From: Rhizobacter sp.
GTDB taxonomy: Bacteria; Pseudomonadota; Gammaproteobacteria; Burkholderiales; Burkholderiaceae
DNA: 15,624 bases
NCBI GenBank assembly: GCA_014379885.1
Contig: JACMKW010000097.1
Span: forward strand, 1-15,624
Direction: 5' to 3'
In this document: piece by piece, positions 8,874-14,122 of the stretch
Layout of the letters: each line of letters opens with the position of its first letter
Numbering within the stretch: position 1 is the stretch's first letter
Translations under genes and position numbers: made by a program
The notes under the pieces: generated by a model
What the model saw: the letters and a program-made list of their open reading frames with translations, nothing else
What the model was told of the DNA's origin: nothing
Databases searched by the model: none

Positions 8874-9059
8874 TCAGTTCTTGGCCGACTTGAGATGGCT
8901 TTCAACGTCCTTGGCCTGCGAGCCAGCCGCCTTGACCGCCGCTTGCAACGCTTCGGCCGAGACGCCAAACTTTTGCGACCAATAACGAACCTCGTGAACT
9001 TCCGTCAAGTTGATGCGAGACCGGTCGGGTTCGCCACGGTTTTTCAGATCGTCTGACAT
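8874..9059 (-). CDS. DUF3606 domain protein
   Basis: A 61-residue soluble protein with the pattern of the DUF3606 family: a charged start with a D-R-S-R-I-N-L motif (residues 12-18), then 'EVRYWSQKFGVSAEALQAAV' and a C-terminal helix. The family is about 55-65 residues long, predicted helical, and has no known function. It recurs in Proteobacteria that carry Ku/LigD or stress genes. The start is set by GGAG six bases before the ATG at 9059. It is the first gene of a four-gene leftward operon with ku 15 bases downstream, so it may take part in or be induced with end joining. That role is inferred only from position. Confidence 0.88.
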   Translation of the reverse strand: MSDDLKNRGEPDRSRINLTEVHEVRYWSQKFGVSAEALQAAVKAAGSQAKDVESHLKSAKN

Positions 9060-9104
9060 GGTGCTCTCCGTTAACTCAGGGTTGGGCCAAGCCTAGAGGG
9101 CTGC

Positions 9105-9121
9105 CTGATCTTGGGGATCAG
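9105..9121. promoter_or_regulatory. Perfect inverted repeat upstream of the Ku operon
   Basis: CTGATC (9105-9110) and GATCAG (9116-9121) flank TTGGG. The repeat lies 46-62 bases upstream of the first ATG of the leftward operon, where an operator would be expected. It could bind a dimeric regulator or form a small hairpin in the leader. The match is short and the arms contain GATC, so chance is possible. I could not place a convincing sigma-70 promoter for the operon. Confidence 0.3.
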
Positions 9122-9178
9122 CCTTCACCCCGAGTTGATGTAGGAACTGGCTGGCGACCTCAACCGCGCAAACTCCGG

Positions 9179-9208
9179 TTGACGATCAGCACCAGACGCT
9201 CTTGTAAG
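9179..9208 (+). promoter_or_regulatory. Candidate sigma-70 promoter with palindrome at the -10 region
   Basis: TTGACG (9179-9184, five of six consensus bases) is followed after 18 bases by TGTAAG (9203-9208, four of six). A 12-base palindrome, CTCTT-GT-AAGAG (9199-9210), overlaps the -10 element and could be an operator. The proposed promoter would serve the rightward gene beginning at 9297, about 80 bases downstream. It lies in the 237-base divergent region 9060-9296, whose other bases I cannot assign. Confidence 0.35.
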
Positions 9209-9296
9209 AGTCCGCCTGCACGCAAAACGGCGTTTGGCCTCTACTGACACGCGCGGCGACGGGCGAGCATGGCGTCAGTGCAAAAGGAGGTCGCTC

Positions 9297-9731
9297 ATGC
9301 TCGAGAAGTCCGAATGGATCAGTCGCTTTGCGACTCGGCTCATGGAACTCCAGCCGCGGGCGCCCCACGGAAGCCTGCCCCAAGTTGCAGAGACGTTTTG
9401 GTACTACACCCGGCACCGTCGGCCGGAAGATGCGGCCGAAGCTCGCGCGGCGGGCACGCTGCCCGTACTCACCCGACGACGTGCATGGATTGCCGCCTGC
9501 AGCGAGGCCATCAAATGCCTGGACCCCTTGCTCGACGACCAAGACACCACGTCGCTTGCCGAGCGCCTCTGGGAAGCAGATTGGGTGGGAGCGGTAGACC
9601 CCTACGTCATGGCAGACGCGTTATGGGATCAAGCCATTCTGCTGTCGCATGAACTCAACGTCAGCGGGAACGCTCCGGTCGACCCGCACACGGTGTTTCG
9701 ATCACGCTGGGAGGGCAACCATCGGCTGTGA
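9297..9731 (+). CDS. Hypothetical protein, 144 residues
   Basis: I do not recognise this family. The start is well supported: AGGAGG, a full Shine-Dalgarno core, lies seven bases before the ATG at 9297, although the frame is open further upstream. The protein looks soluble and mostly helical, with many Trp residues ('WISRFATRL', 'FWYYTRHRRPEDAAEARAAG', 'RLWEADWVGAVDPYVMADALWDQ'). It has one notable Arg cluster (LTRRRAWIAACSEAIKCLDPLLDD) and two cysteines, with no signal peptide or membrane helix. Codon use has the same high third-position GC as its neighbours. It diverges from the Ku operon across a 237-base intergenic region, so the two could share regulation, but nothing ties it to DNA repair directly. 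The gene downstream at 9836 follows after 104 bases. Confidence 0.75.
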   Translation: MLEKSEWISRFATRLMELQPRAPHGSLPQVAETFWYYTRHRRPEDAAEARAAGTLPVLTRRRAWIAACSEAIKCLDPLLDDQDTTSLAERLWEADWVGAVDPYVMADALWDQAILLSHELNVSGNAPVDPHTVFRSRWEGNHRL

Positions 9732-9835
9732 AACGGGCCTCCTCGAACCTTGCGCTGCCTGGGGCGGCGGGCCGCGCACGGCAAGGGCTGGCGCGACACT
9801 AGAATCGCCACCCCAGCCCTTCATTCGCACACGCC

Positions 9836-10222
9836 GTGGACCTCAAACTGCCGATCACGATCACCGACGAGCTGAGCGACAGCATCATCAAGTCCAGTGG
9901 CATGCTGGATCTGGCCAGCGGCGAAATCCGCAGCGTGGAGTACGAAGGCTACGACGCCTCCACCCAGGGCCTGCCGGCCGAAGACGCAGACTACGAGTTC
10001 ACCTCGGGCACGCTGTCCAACGGCAAGAAGGAAGTGGAGTTCGGCATTCAGGTGGATCTGGTGACGGGGCAATATTCGGTCACGCCCAACGAGCTGCTGG
10101 AGCTGAAGGGTCGCGCGGCCAAGCTGTTCACACTGGCCCCTGGTGAAACCACGCGGCCCGAAGCGTCGGGCAGGCCACCGCTGGGCAAGGCCGCAGCGCC
10201 GGTCAAGCGCAAGCCACGCTGA
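9836..10222 (+). CDS. Hypothetical protein, 128 residues
   Basis: I do not recognise this family. The GTG at 9836 begins a reading frame starting MDLKLPITITDELSDSIIKS; the predicted pattern is alternating strands ('EIRSVEYEGYDASTQGLP', 'DYEFTSGTLSNGKKEVEFGIQ' read in part) followed by a helix (ELLELKGRAAKLF). The last 25 residues are a Pro-, Ala- and Lys/Arg-rich tail, probably disordered and perhaps nucleic-acid binding. No signal peptide or membrane helix is present. No good Shine-Dalgarno precedes the GTG. A TAGAAT (-10-like) at 9800-9805 would place the transcript start only about 25 bases upstream, giving a short leader; its -35 is poor. The coding call rests on length, balanced composition and matching codon bias. 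Confidence 0.7.
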   Translation: MDLKLPITITDELSDSIIKSSGMLDLASGEIRSVEYEGYDASTQGLPAEDADYEFTSGTLSNGKKEVEFGIQVDLVTGQYSVTPNELLELKGRAAKLFTLAPGETTRPEASGRPPLGKAAAPVKRKPR

Positions 10223-10252
10223 TTCGACGTTCCGCGGCGCGCTGAACAAGCT

Positions 10253-10279
10253 CCGTTCGCGTTGAGCCTGTCGAAACGC
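10253..10279. repeat. REP-like dispersed repeat unit
   Basis: The stretch reads CCGTTCGCGTTGAGCCTGTC then GAAACGC. It closely resembles the consensus 'CCGTTCG-GCTGAGCCTGTCGAA' that I remember as abundant in intergenic regions of Comamonadaceae and some other bacteria. GCGTT (10259-10263) pairs with AACGC (10275-10279) around an 11-base loop. It lies between two convergent genes, the usual position for such elements, where they can act as weak terminators or mRNA-stabilising hairpins. Only one copy is in this window. Confidence 0.5.
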
Positions 10280-10293
10280 CTGCACATACTCCG

Positions 10294-10319
10294 CTCGGCC
10301 TGAGATCTCGGCCTGAGAC
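10294..10319. repeat. Two-copy 13-base tandem repeat
   Basis: CTCGGCCTGAGA occurs at 10294-10305 and again at 10307-10318, separated by one base, giving a 13-base period. The junction contains the palindrome GAGATCTC (10302-10309). It sits 15 bases beyond the REP-like unit in the convergent gap 10223-10335, and probably arose by slippage next to it. Confidence 0.6.
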
Positions 10320-10335
10320 ATCGGGTGCCAGCAGT

Positions 10336-10560
10336 TCACGCGGGCTTTGGTTCGAGAATTTCGATGGCCTTGCTCGCGACGTACCGCTTGAAATCAGAGA
10401 TCGGGATCGCCGTGGCGCCGTGCGTGTCGCCATCGGCCCAGCTGATCGTCACGTCTTGGGCGGTCTCTTCAATTTCGCAAGGCCCCTTCGGGATGATGAT
10501 GTTGGGGCCATCACCTTCGCGGTAAACCACCTTGCTGTGGATGTAGGCGTTCTTGCTCAT
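10336..10560 (-). CDS. Small hypothetical protein, 74 residues
   Basis: I cannot name this family. The ATG at 10560 has AGGAG eight bases upstream. An in-frame ATG at 10593 would add 11 residues but would put that ribosome-binding site inside the coding region, so I prefer 10560. The protein begins MSKNAYIHSKVVYREGDGPN, and continues with beta-rich segments (IIIPKGPCEIEETAQDVTISW) and a C-terminal helix with a 'FKRYVASKAIEILE' pattern. It is small, soluble and slightly acidic, with one cysteine. The compact all-beta look suggests a small barrel or a ligand-binding fold, but there is no motif to prove it. It is convergent with the 9836 gene and stands 139 bases downstream of the diguanylate cyclase gene on the same strand. 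Confidence 0.75.
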   Translation of the reverse strand: MSKNAYIHSKVVYREGDGPNIIIPKGPCEIEETAQDVTISWADGDTHGATAIPISDFKRYVASKAIEILEPKPA

Positions 10561-10632
10561 GGCGGCGGCTCCTGATGTTGTCGGCTGGTTCATTCTTCAC
10601 AGCACAACGCATTTGGCGCAGCCGGGCAATGG

Positions 10633-10644
10633 CCCCTGCAGGGG
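10633..10644. promoter_or_regulatory. 12-base perfect palindrome upstream of the small gene
   Basis: CCCCTGCAGGGG is a perfect palindrome located 73-84 bases upstream of the ATG at 10560. On the minus strand a TTGACT (10646-10651) lies just before it, so the palindrome would occupy the spacer if that were a -35 element, but I see no matching -10. It may be an operator or a hairpin terminating the diguanylate cyclase transcript that ends at 10700. No T-run follows. Confidence 0.3.
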
Positions 10645-10699
10645 TAGTCAATCGCCTACGAGGCCAAGGGCGTGTGCGATGAAGACGACACGGGAGTTG

Positions 10700-11908
10700 T
10701 CAGACCGTGACCGGGCAGCGTTGGCCCGGGTTCTCGAAAAAGGGCGGTTGTTCGGTGTCGTGACGCATGGCCTGGTTACGCCCCCCTTGTTTGGCGGCGT
10801 ACATGGACTGGTCGGCCTCGGCGTGCAGGCGCTCTACGCTCGTGGGTCGGTCGGCCGAAGCTGTCGAAACACCCATCGAGACCGTGATGCGCAGCGTGTC
10901 TCCGGCGGGCGTGGTGATCGCAAGCGCCTCGGCCGTGGCACGAAGCATCTCGGCCACGTTCAAGGCGCGGGGCATGTCGGTGTCCACCAGCAGCACCGCG
11001 AACTCGTCGCCACCCAGCCGCCCGAACGCATCGGCCGCACGCAGGCGGGTGCGCAACGCCTGGGCCAAGGCAGTGAGCACGGCGTCACCGGTCGCGTGGC
11101 CGCGTGTGTCGTTGACTTGTTTGAAGTTGTCGAGATCCATCACGATCAGCGAGACCGGGGTGGCGTCGCGCCGCACGCGTTCGAGGGCATTGCCCAGCAG
11201 GGTGTTGAAGGCGCCTCGATTCAGGCATCCGGTCATGCTGTCGTGTGCGGCGAGCGCGTCGAGCCGGTGCGCCGTGCGTTCCAGGTTGGCCAGCACGAAG
11301 CCGTAACCGGCGCCCAGCGGGAACAGGAACGACGCGAGGTAAGTGAGGCCGTTGCCCAGGCTGGCCTGGAAGTAGCCCGTGAAGTCTTCCGGGTGCAGCA
11401 CGGCGTTGCCTACGCGAACGAGTAGCGCCGCACAGGTGAGGCCCAGCGTCACCGCCACCGTGCGCAGGGAGGCTTCGGCGTGCCAGCCCCGCCTGGCAAG
11501 GAGCCACACCATGACTGCGAGATGGGCCGCAAGCAGCAGCGAGATGACGATGGTGCGATGTGCCAAGGGCCAGTCCATCACCGTTGCCGTGCACAGCCAC
11601 CCCACCAACATCAGGCCGGTGTGCCAACGCGGCCATTCTTGCCCCAGCACGAAGCGATGCAAGGCGCGGCTCATCAGGTGCAGAGCGAAGAAGACCAGCC
11701 CGTTGCCGAACAACACGGCGATCCATTCAGGCACCACGGCGCGGGAGGCCAGCGCCACAAACGAGGCCAGCAGCATCCAGACGCTGCTCACCCACAGCCG
11801 GAGTTCGACACCGGCACCCCGCAGGGGGCGAGAGAACGTTAGTGCGGAAACAAACAGAGCGCAGGAGAGAAACAGCGCGACAAAGATCGTCGGCACATGG
11901 AGCAACAT
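10700..11908 (-). CDS. Membrane-bound GGDEF diguanylate cyclase
   Basis: This protein of 402 residues should make cyclic di-GMP from two GTP. The N-terminal half (residues about 3-210) holds roughly six hydrophobic helices (for example 'IFVALFLSCALFVSALTF' and 'TIVISLLLAAHLAVMVWLLA') that anchor it in the inner membrane and may sense a signal. The GGDEF domain follows, with 'DSMTGCLNR', 'DLDNFKQVNDTRGHATGD' and the intact active-site motif GGDEF at 299-303. The autoinhibitory I-site R-A-A-D is present five residues before it, so product feedback is likely. No EAL domain is present. I chose the ATG at 11908 because the first membrane helix begins there; a frame extends to 11980 but would put a polar stretch in front and runs through a hairpin. 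The gene is monocistronic in appearance, about 180 bases downstream of the sox-like genes. Confidence 0.92.
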   Translation of the reverse strand: MLLHVPTIFVALFLSCALFVSALTFSRPLRGAGVELRLWVSSVWMLLASFVALASRAVVPEWIAVLFGNGLVFFALHLMSRALHRFVLGQEWPRWHTGLMLVGWLCTATVMDWPLAHRTIVISLLLAAHLAVMVWLLARRGWHAEASLRTVAVTLGLTCAALLVRVGNAVLHPEDFTGYFQASLGNGLTYLASFLFPLGAGYGFVLANLERTAHRLDALAAHDSMTGCLNRGAFNTLLGNALERVRRDATPVSLIVMDLDNFKQVNDTRGHATGDAVLTALAQALRTRLRAADAFGRLGGDEFAVLLVDTDMPRALNVAEMLRATAEALAITTPAGDTLRITVSMGVSTASADRPTSVERLHAEADQSMYAAKQGGRNQAMRHDTEQPPFFENPGQRCPVTV

Positions 11909-11967
11909 GGTTTTGTGACTCTCCGGGTGGGCCCTCTTCGTCAGGGTGAGGTTCAGTTTATGGGACA

Positions 11968-11995
11968 AGGTGCCCGGCAAGCGGGCCGGGCACCT
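11968..11995. terminator. Strong 11-pair hairpin between soxA-like and GGDEF genes
   Basis: AGGTGCCCGGC (11968-11978) and GCCGGGCACCT (11985-11995) are perfect complements around the six-base loop AAGCGG. The hairpin lies about 95 bases after the soxA-like stop codon and 60 bases before the diguanylate cyclase ATG, both on the minus strand. No U-run follows on either strand, so it may be a U-less terminator of the sox-like operon, a leader structure of the cyclase mRNA, or a dimer-binding operator. The rest of 11909-12090 holds nothing else I can assign. Confidence 0.5.
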
Positions 11996-12090
11996 GACAA
12001 AACCCCCAGGTGCATGCGATTTCGCACCCGTTTTGCCAGCGCGTACCCAGGCCTGTGGTCAGTGCGAACAGCACATGGCCGGTTTGTCGC

Positions 12091-12906
12091 TCAGGGCCGC
12101 ACGGCCGGCGCCTCGGCTTTCATGCCTCGGTCACGCCAGGCCAGGTACAGCTCCAGCTCCACCAGCGCTTGCGAGCCGTAGGGGAATGCTTCGGCTCGCA
12201 CGCCTGTCATGCAGTTGCGCAGGCGGCGCTGCAAGGAGCCCAGGCCTTGCCATTCCAACCGGTAGAGCGGGTAGCCGTTGGCATGGCCTTGCGGGATCAC
12301 ACTGCCGCCGAGCTTGAGCCCGGCGCGCTCGTCGTGGCACTGGGCGCACGACAGGTCGAGCTGGCCGATGCGCTGCCGGTACTGCGCTGCGCCACGTTCG
12401 CGAGCAGCTTGCAGCTTGGCGTCGTTCGGTGGCGCGATGGGCAGGCCGCGCGAGGGCAGCGCCACAAAACTTTCCAGCGCCAGCAGCTCCTGGCTTTCGG
12501 CGGCGAAGGGTGGGGCCGCCTGGTGGCGCTCGCGGCACAGGTTGATGCGCTGGGCCAGGTTCACCGGGCGCTTGAGTTGCGCGTCGAAGGCTGGGTAGCG
12601 CAACGCCACGCCGCGCATCGAGGTGGTGGCCGCCGCATGGCAACCCGCGCACGCTTTGGCCGATGGGTTCGGCGCACGCTCCCACAGCGCCGCACCGTCT
12701 TGCACCCACAGCATCGCGGGGTTCTGCGTGTCGTCGCGTTGCATGGCCTGCGTTTGCGGGCTCATGTCGTCGAAACCCGAACGGCGGCTGTCGGGCTGGG
12801 CCCACGCTGCGGCACAGAGGGTGAGGGCGACTGCGAGTAACCAGCAACGCAATGCCTGTTTGCTGACAGACCTCAGCCAGACCGGACTTTCATTGAGGCA
12901 CGTCAC
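12091..12906 (-). CDS. soxA: SoxA-like dihaem cytochrome c
   Basis: In thiosulfate oxidisers SoxA pairs with SoxX to join a sulfur substrate oxidatively to the cysteine of SoxY in the periplasm. This 271-residue protein has a hydrophobic signal (residues about 20-36, LRCWLLAVALTLCAAAWAQ), then the family patterns MSPQTQAMQ and PAMLWVQDG. The first haem motif is CAGCH (86-90) and the second CAQCH (187-191). C232 in LRNCMTGVRAE is the expected active-site cysteine that ligates haem and carries the persulfide. The segments YPAFDAQ-KRPVNLAQRIN and LGSLQRRL also match SoxA. The start is a GTG at 12906 with GAGG 11 bases upstream, 13 bases after soxZ, so it belongs to the same operon. It is last in the order X-Y-Z-A. 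Catalytic residues are intact, so it should be functional, though in a paralogous module its substrate may differ. Confidence 0.9.
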   Translation of the reverse strand: MTCLNESPVWLRSVSKQALRCWLLAVALTLCAAAWAQPDSRRSGFDDMSPQTQAMQRDDTQNPAMLWVQDGAALWERAPNPSAKACAGCHAAATTSMRGVALRYPAFDAQLKRPVNLAQRINLCRERHQAAPPFAAESQELLALESFVALPSRGLPIAPPNDAKLQAARERGAAQYRQRIGQLDLSCAQCHDERAGLKLGGSVIPQGHANGYPLYRLEWQGLGSLQRRLRNCMTGVRAEAFPYGSQALVELELYLAWRDRGMKAEAPAVRP

Positions 12907-12919
12907 GAGTCAGGTGGCC

Positions 12920-13240
12920 TCATGTGACGCTGATGACCACGCTCTCGCTCTGCGCAAAACCGTTGTCGCCTTCCCAGCTGAAGTTCAGCGTGCCGCTTTC
13001 GGTGGCGACGGTAAAGAACGCGATGTACGGGTTGGCGGCGGTGGCGGCAAAGAGTTCGGCGCTGAAAATCACCTCGTTGTTGTAGCGGCAGGTGAAGCGG
13101 CGGATCAGGTCGCGTGGTTTCACCTGGCCGTTGCTGTCCGGGCGAAAGCCGGTTTCCATCGGGTGCGCGATGAGGGTGCGCAACTCGATGATGTCGCCGC
13201 GCTTGGCGGTGGTGGGGGCGGTGATCAGGGTGCGGGCCAT
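12920..13240 (-). CDS. soxZ: SoxZ-like carrier-complex subunit
   Basis: SoxZ is a small immunoglobulin-like beta protein that binds SoxY and forms the sulfur-carrier complex. This protein has 106 residues, the normal size. It keeps the family pattern: 'TAKRGDIIELRTLIAHPMETGFRPDSNG' read in part, then 'ELFAATAANPYIAFFTV' and 'GTLNFSWEGDNGFAQSESVVI'. It lacks a signal peptide, as SoxZ usually does, and would be exported together with SoxY. It differs from classical SoxZ in details such as a cysteine within RRFTCRYNN, which supports a separate paralogue clade. The ATG at 13240 has GGAG about ten bases upstream, seven bases after the soxY-like stop. Confidence 0.9.
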   Translation of the reverse strand: MARTLITAPTTAKRGDIIELRTLIAHPMETGFRPDSNGQVKPRDLIRRFTCRYNNEVIFSAELFAATAANPYIAFFTVATESGTLNFSWEGDNGFAQSESVVISVT

Positions 13241-13247
13241 GTTGCGC

Positions 13248-13697
13248 TCACTCCAGGCACGACGACAGCGTCACCAGCACGTCAACGCTGTGCAGCCAGT
13301 AACTGCCGTCGCTCATGCGCGCCACGGCCGCCAGTTGCTGCGAGGTGGCCAGCCGGATGCGTGTGGACGCCACGGCTCGACCGGCGCGCGGCCCCAGCAC
13401 GAAGTTCACCATGTTGCGCTCGGGGTTGCGGTCGTTGAACACCGCGATGCCGGTCACGTGGTCGGCGGCGGTCATGGGGCTGTCCACGCTCACGGTGATG
13501 GGCACGGCGTTGCCGTTTTCAACGATCGGCGACACATCGAGCTTCACGCGGCCCACCCGCACCGGCGCACCGTTGGCATAGCCGCGGATGGCGTCTTGCA
13601 TCTCGGCCGCGGTGGCAAAGGCCGGCCGCACGATGAGCGTGCCGCCCAGGGCCAGGCCCAGTTGAAGAAGATCGCGTCGTTGCATGGGCATCATCAT
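13248..13697 (-). CDS. soxY: SoxY-related carrier protein with a non-canonical C-terminal arm
   Basis: SoxY carries sulfur intermediates on a cysteine near its flexible C-terminus. This 149-residue homologue starts MMMPMQRRDLLQLGLALGG; the RRDLLQ followed by a hydrophobic stretch is a plausible twin-arginine signal, the export route of SoxY. The mature part shows the SoxY beta-sandwich pattern ('KLDVSPIVENGNAVPITVSV', 'VASTRIRLATSQQLAAVARM', 'SYWLHSVDVLVTLSS'). The only cysteine is C147, third from the end. Classical SoxY ends in GGCGG; this one ends SSCLE, without any of the four glycines. It resembles the SoxY-related 'AACIE arm' proteins, a sister clade to SoxY without a proven substrate. 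The ATG at 13697 overlaps the soxX-like stop by four bases (ATGA); ATGs at 13694, 13691 and 13685 are alternatives. It is likely coupled in translation to soxX. Confidence 0.88.
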   Translation of the reverse strand: MMMPMQRRDLLQLGLALGGTLIVRPAFATAAEMQDAIRGYANGAPVRVGRVKLDVSPIVENGNAVPITVSVDSPMTAADHVTGIAVFNDRNPERNMVNFVLGPRAGRAVASTRIRLATSQQLAAVARMSDGSYWLHSVDVLVTLSSCLE

Positions 13698-14122
13698 TTC
13701 AAGGTAAGCAGGTAGGCGACCACATCTTCCACCTGCTGCGCGGTCAGCAAGGTCTTGCCACGCCACGCAGGCCCCACCCGTTGCAGGCCCTCGCTGCGGT
13801 GGTAGGCCGGCATGATGGTCTGCGGGTTGAGCACCTGCGCATCGGCAATGCGCAAGCGCAACTGGCCGGCCGACCAGCGCGCGCCAGCGCCAGCGAGATC
13901 GGGCGCCAGGTTGCCTTGCAGGCGTTCTTCGGGGAAGGGGCCCGGGTGGCACAGCAGGCACAGGCCGATTTGACGACCGGCCACGACCTCGCGGCCGCGT
14001 GCAGCGTCACCCGCGCTGCCCGTGAGTGGGTCGGGAATCGCATCACCCACCACCGTCAACGACTGCGCATGCGCCGCGCAAGCCGCGAGCGCAAGACAGG
14101 CAAGAGCCAGCGGTCGTCGCAT
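13694..14122 (-). CDS. soxX: SoxX-like monohaem cytochrome c
   Basis: SoxX is the electron-accepting partner of SoxA. This 142-residue protein has a signal peptide (MRRPLALACLALAACAAHAQ, cleavage near residue 20), a single haem motif CLLCH (55-59) and a probable distal ligand M104 in TIMPAYH, with 'GKTLLTAQQVEDVVAYLLTL' as the C-terminal helix. Length and motif order match SoxX. The ATG at 14122 shares its A with the TGA stop of the molybdoenzyme gene (TGATG), so expression of the two is almost certainly coupled. A close alternative name is 'sulfur oxidation c-type cytochrome SoxX'; a generic class I cytochrome c feeding electrons from the molybdoenzyme is also possible, and the two roles may coincide here. 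Confidence 0.88.
   Translation of the reverse strand: MRRPLALACLALAACAAHAQSLTVVGDAIPDPLTGSAGDAARGREVVAGRQIGLCLLCHPGPFPEERLQGNLAPDLAGAGARWSAGQLRLRIADAQVLNPQTIMPAYHRSEGLQRVGPAWRGKTLLTAQQVEDVVAYLLTLK

Noticed and set aside
10553..11425. Open frame of 290 codons on the plus strand
   Set aside because: It is antisense to the GGDEF gene, which has intact catalytic and I-site motifs on the minus strand.
11909..11980. N-terminal extension of the diguanylate cyclase from 11980
   Set aside because: It would translate through part of the strong hairpin and adds a polar stretch before the first membrane helix.
12010..12840. Open frame of 276 codons on the plus strand
   Set aside because: It is the antisense shadow of the soxA-like gene, whose haem motifs prove the minus strand.
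12091..12906. Cytochrome c peroxidase as an alternative for the dihaem protein
   Set aside because: The spacing of the haem motifs, the C232 motif and the segments around residues 100-160 fit SoxA and not the MauG/peroxidase family.
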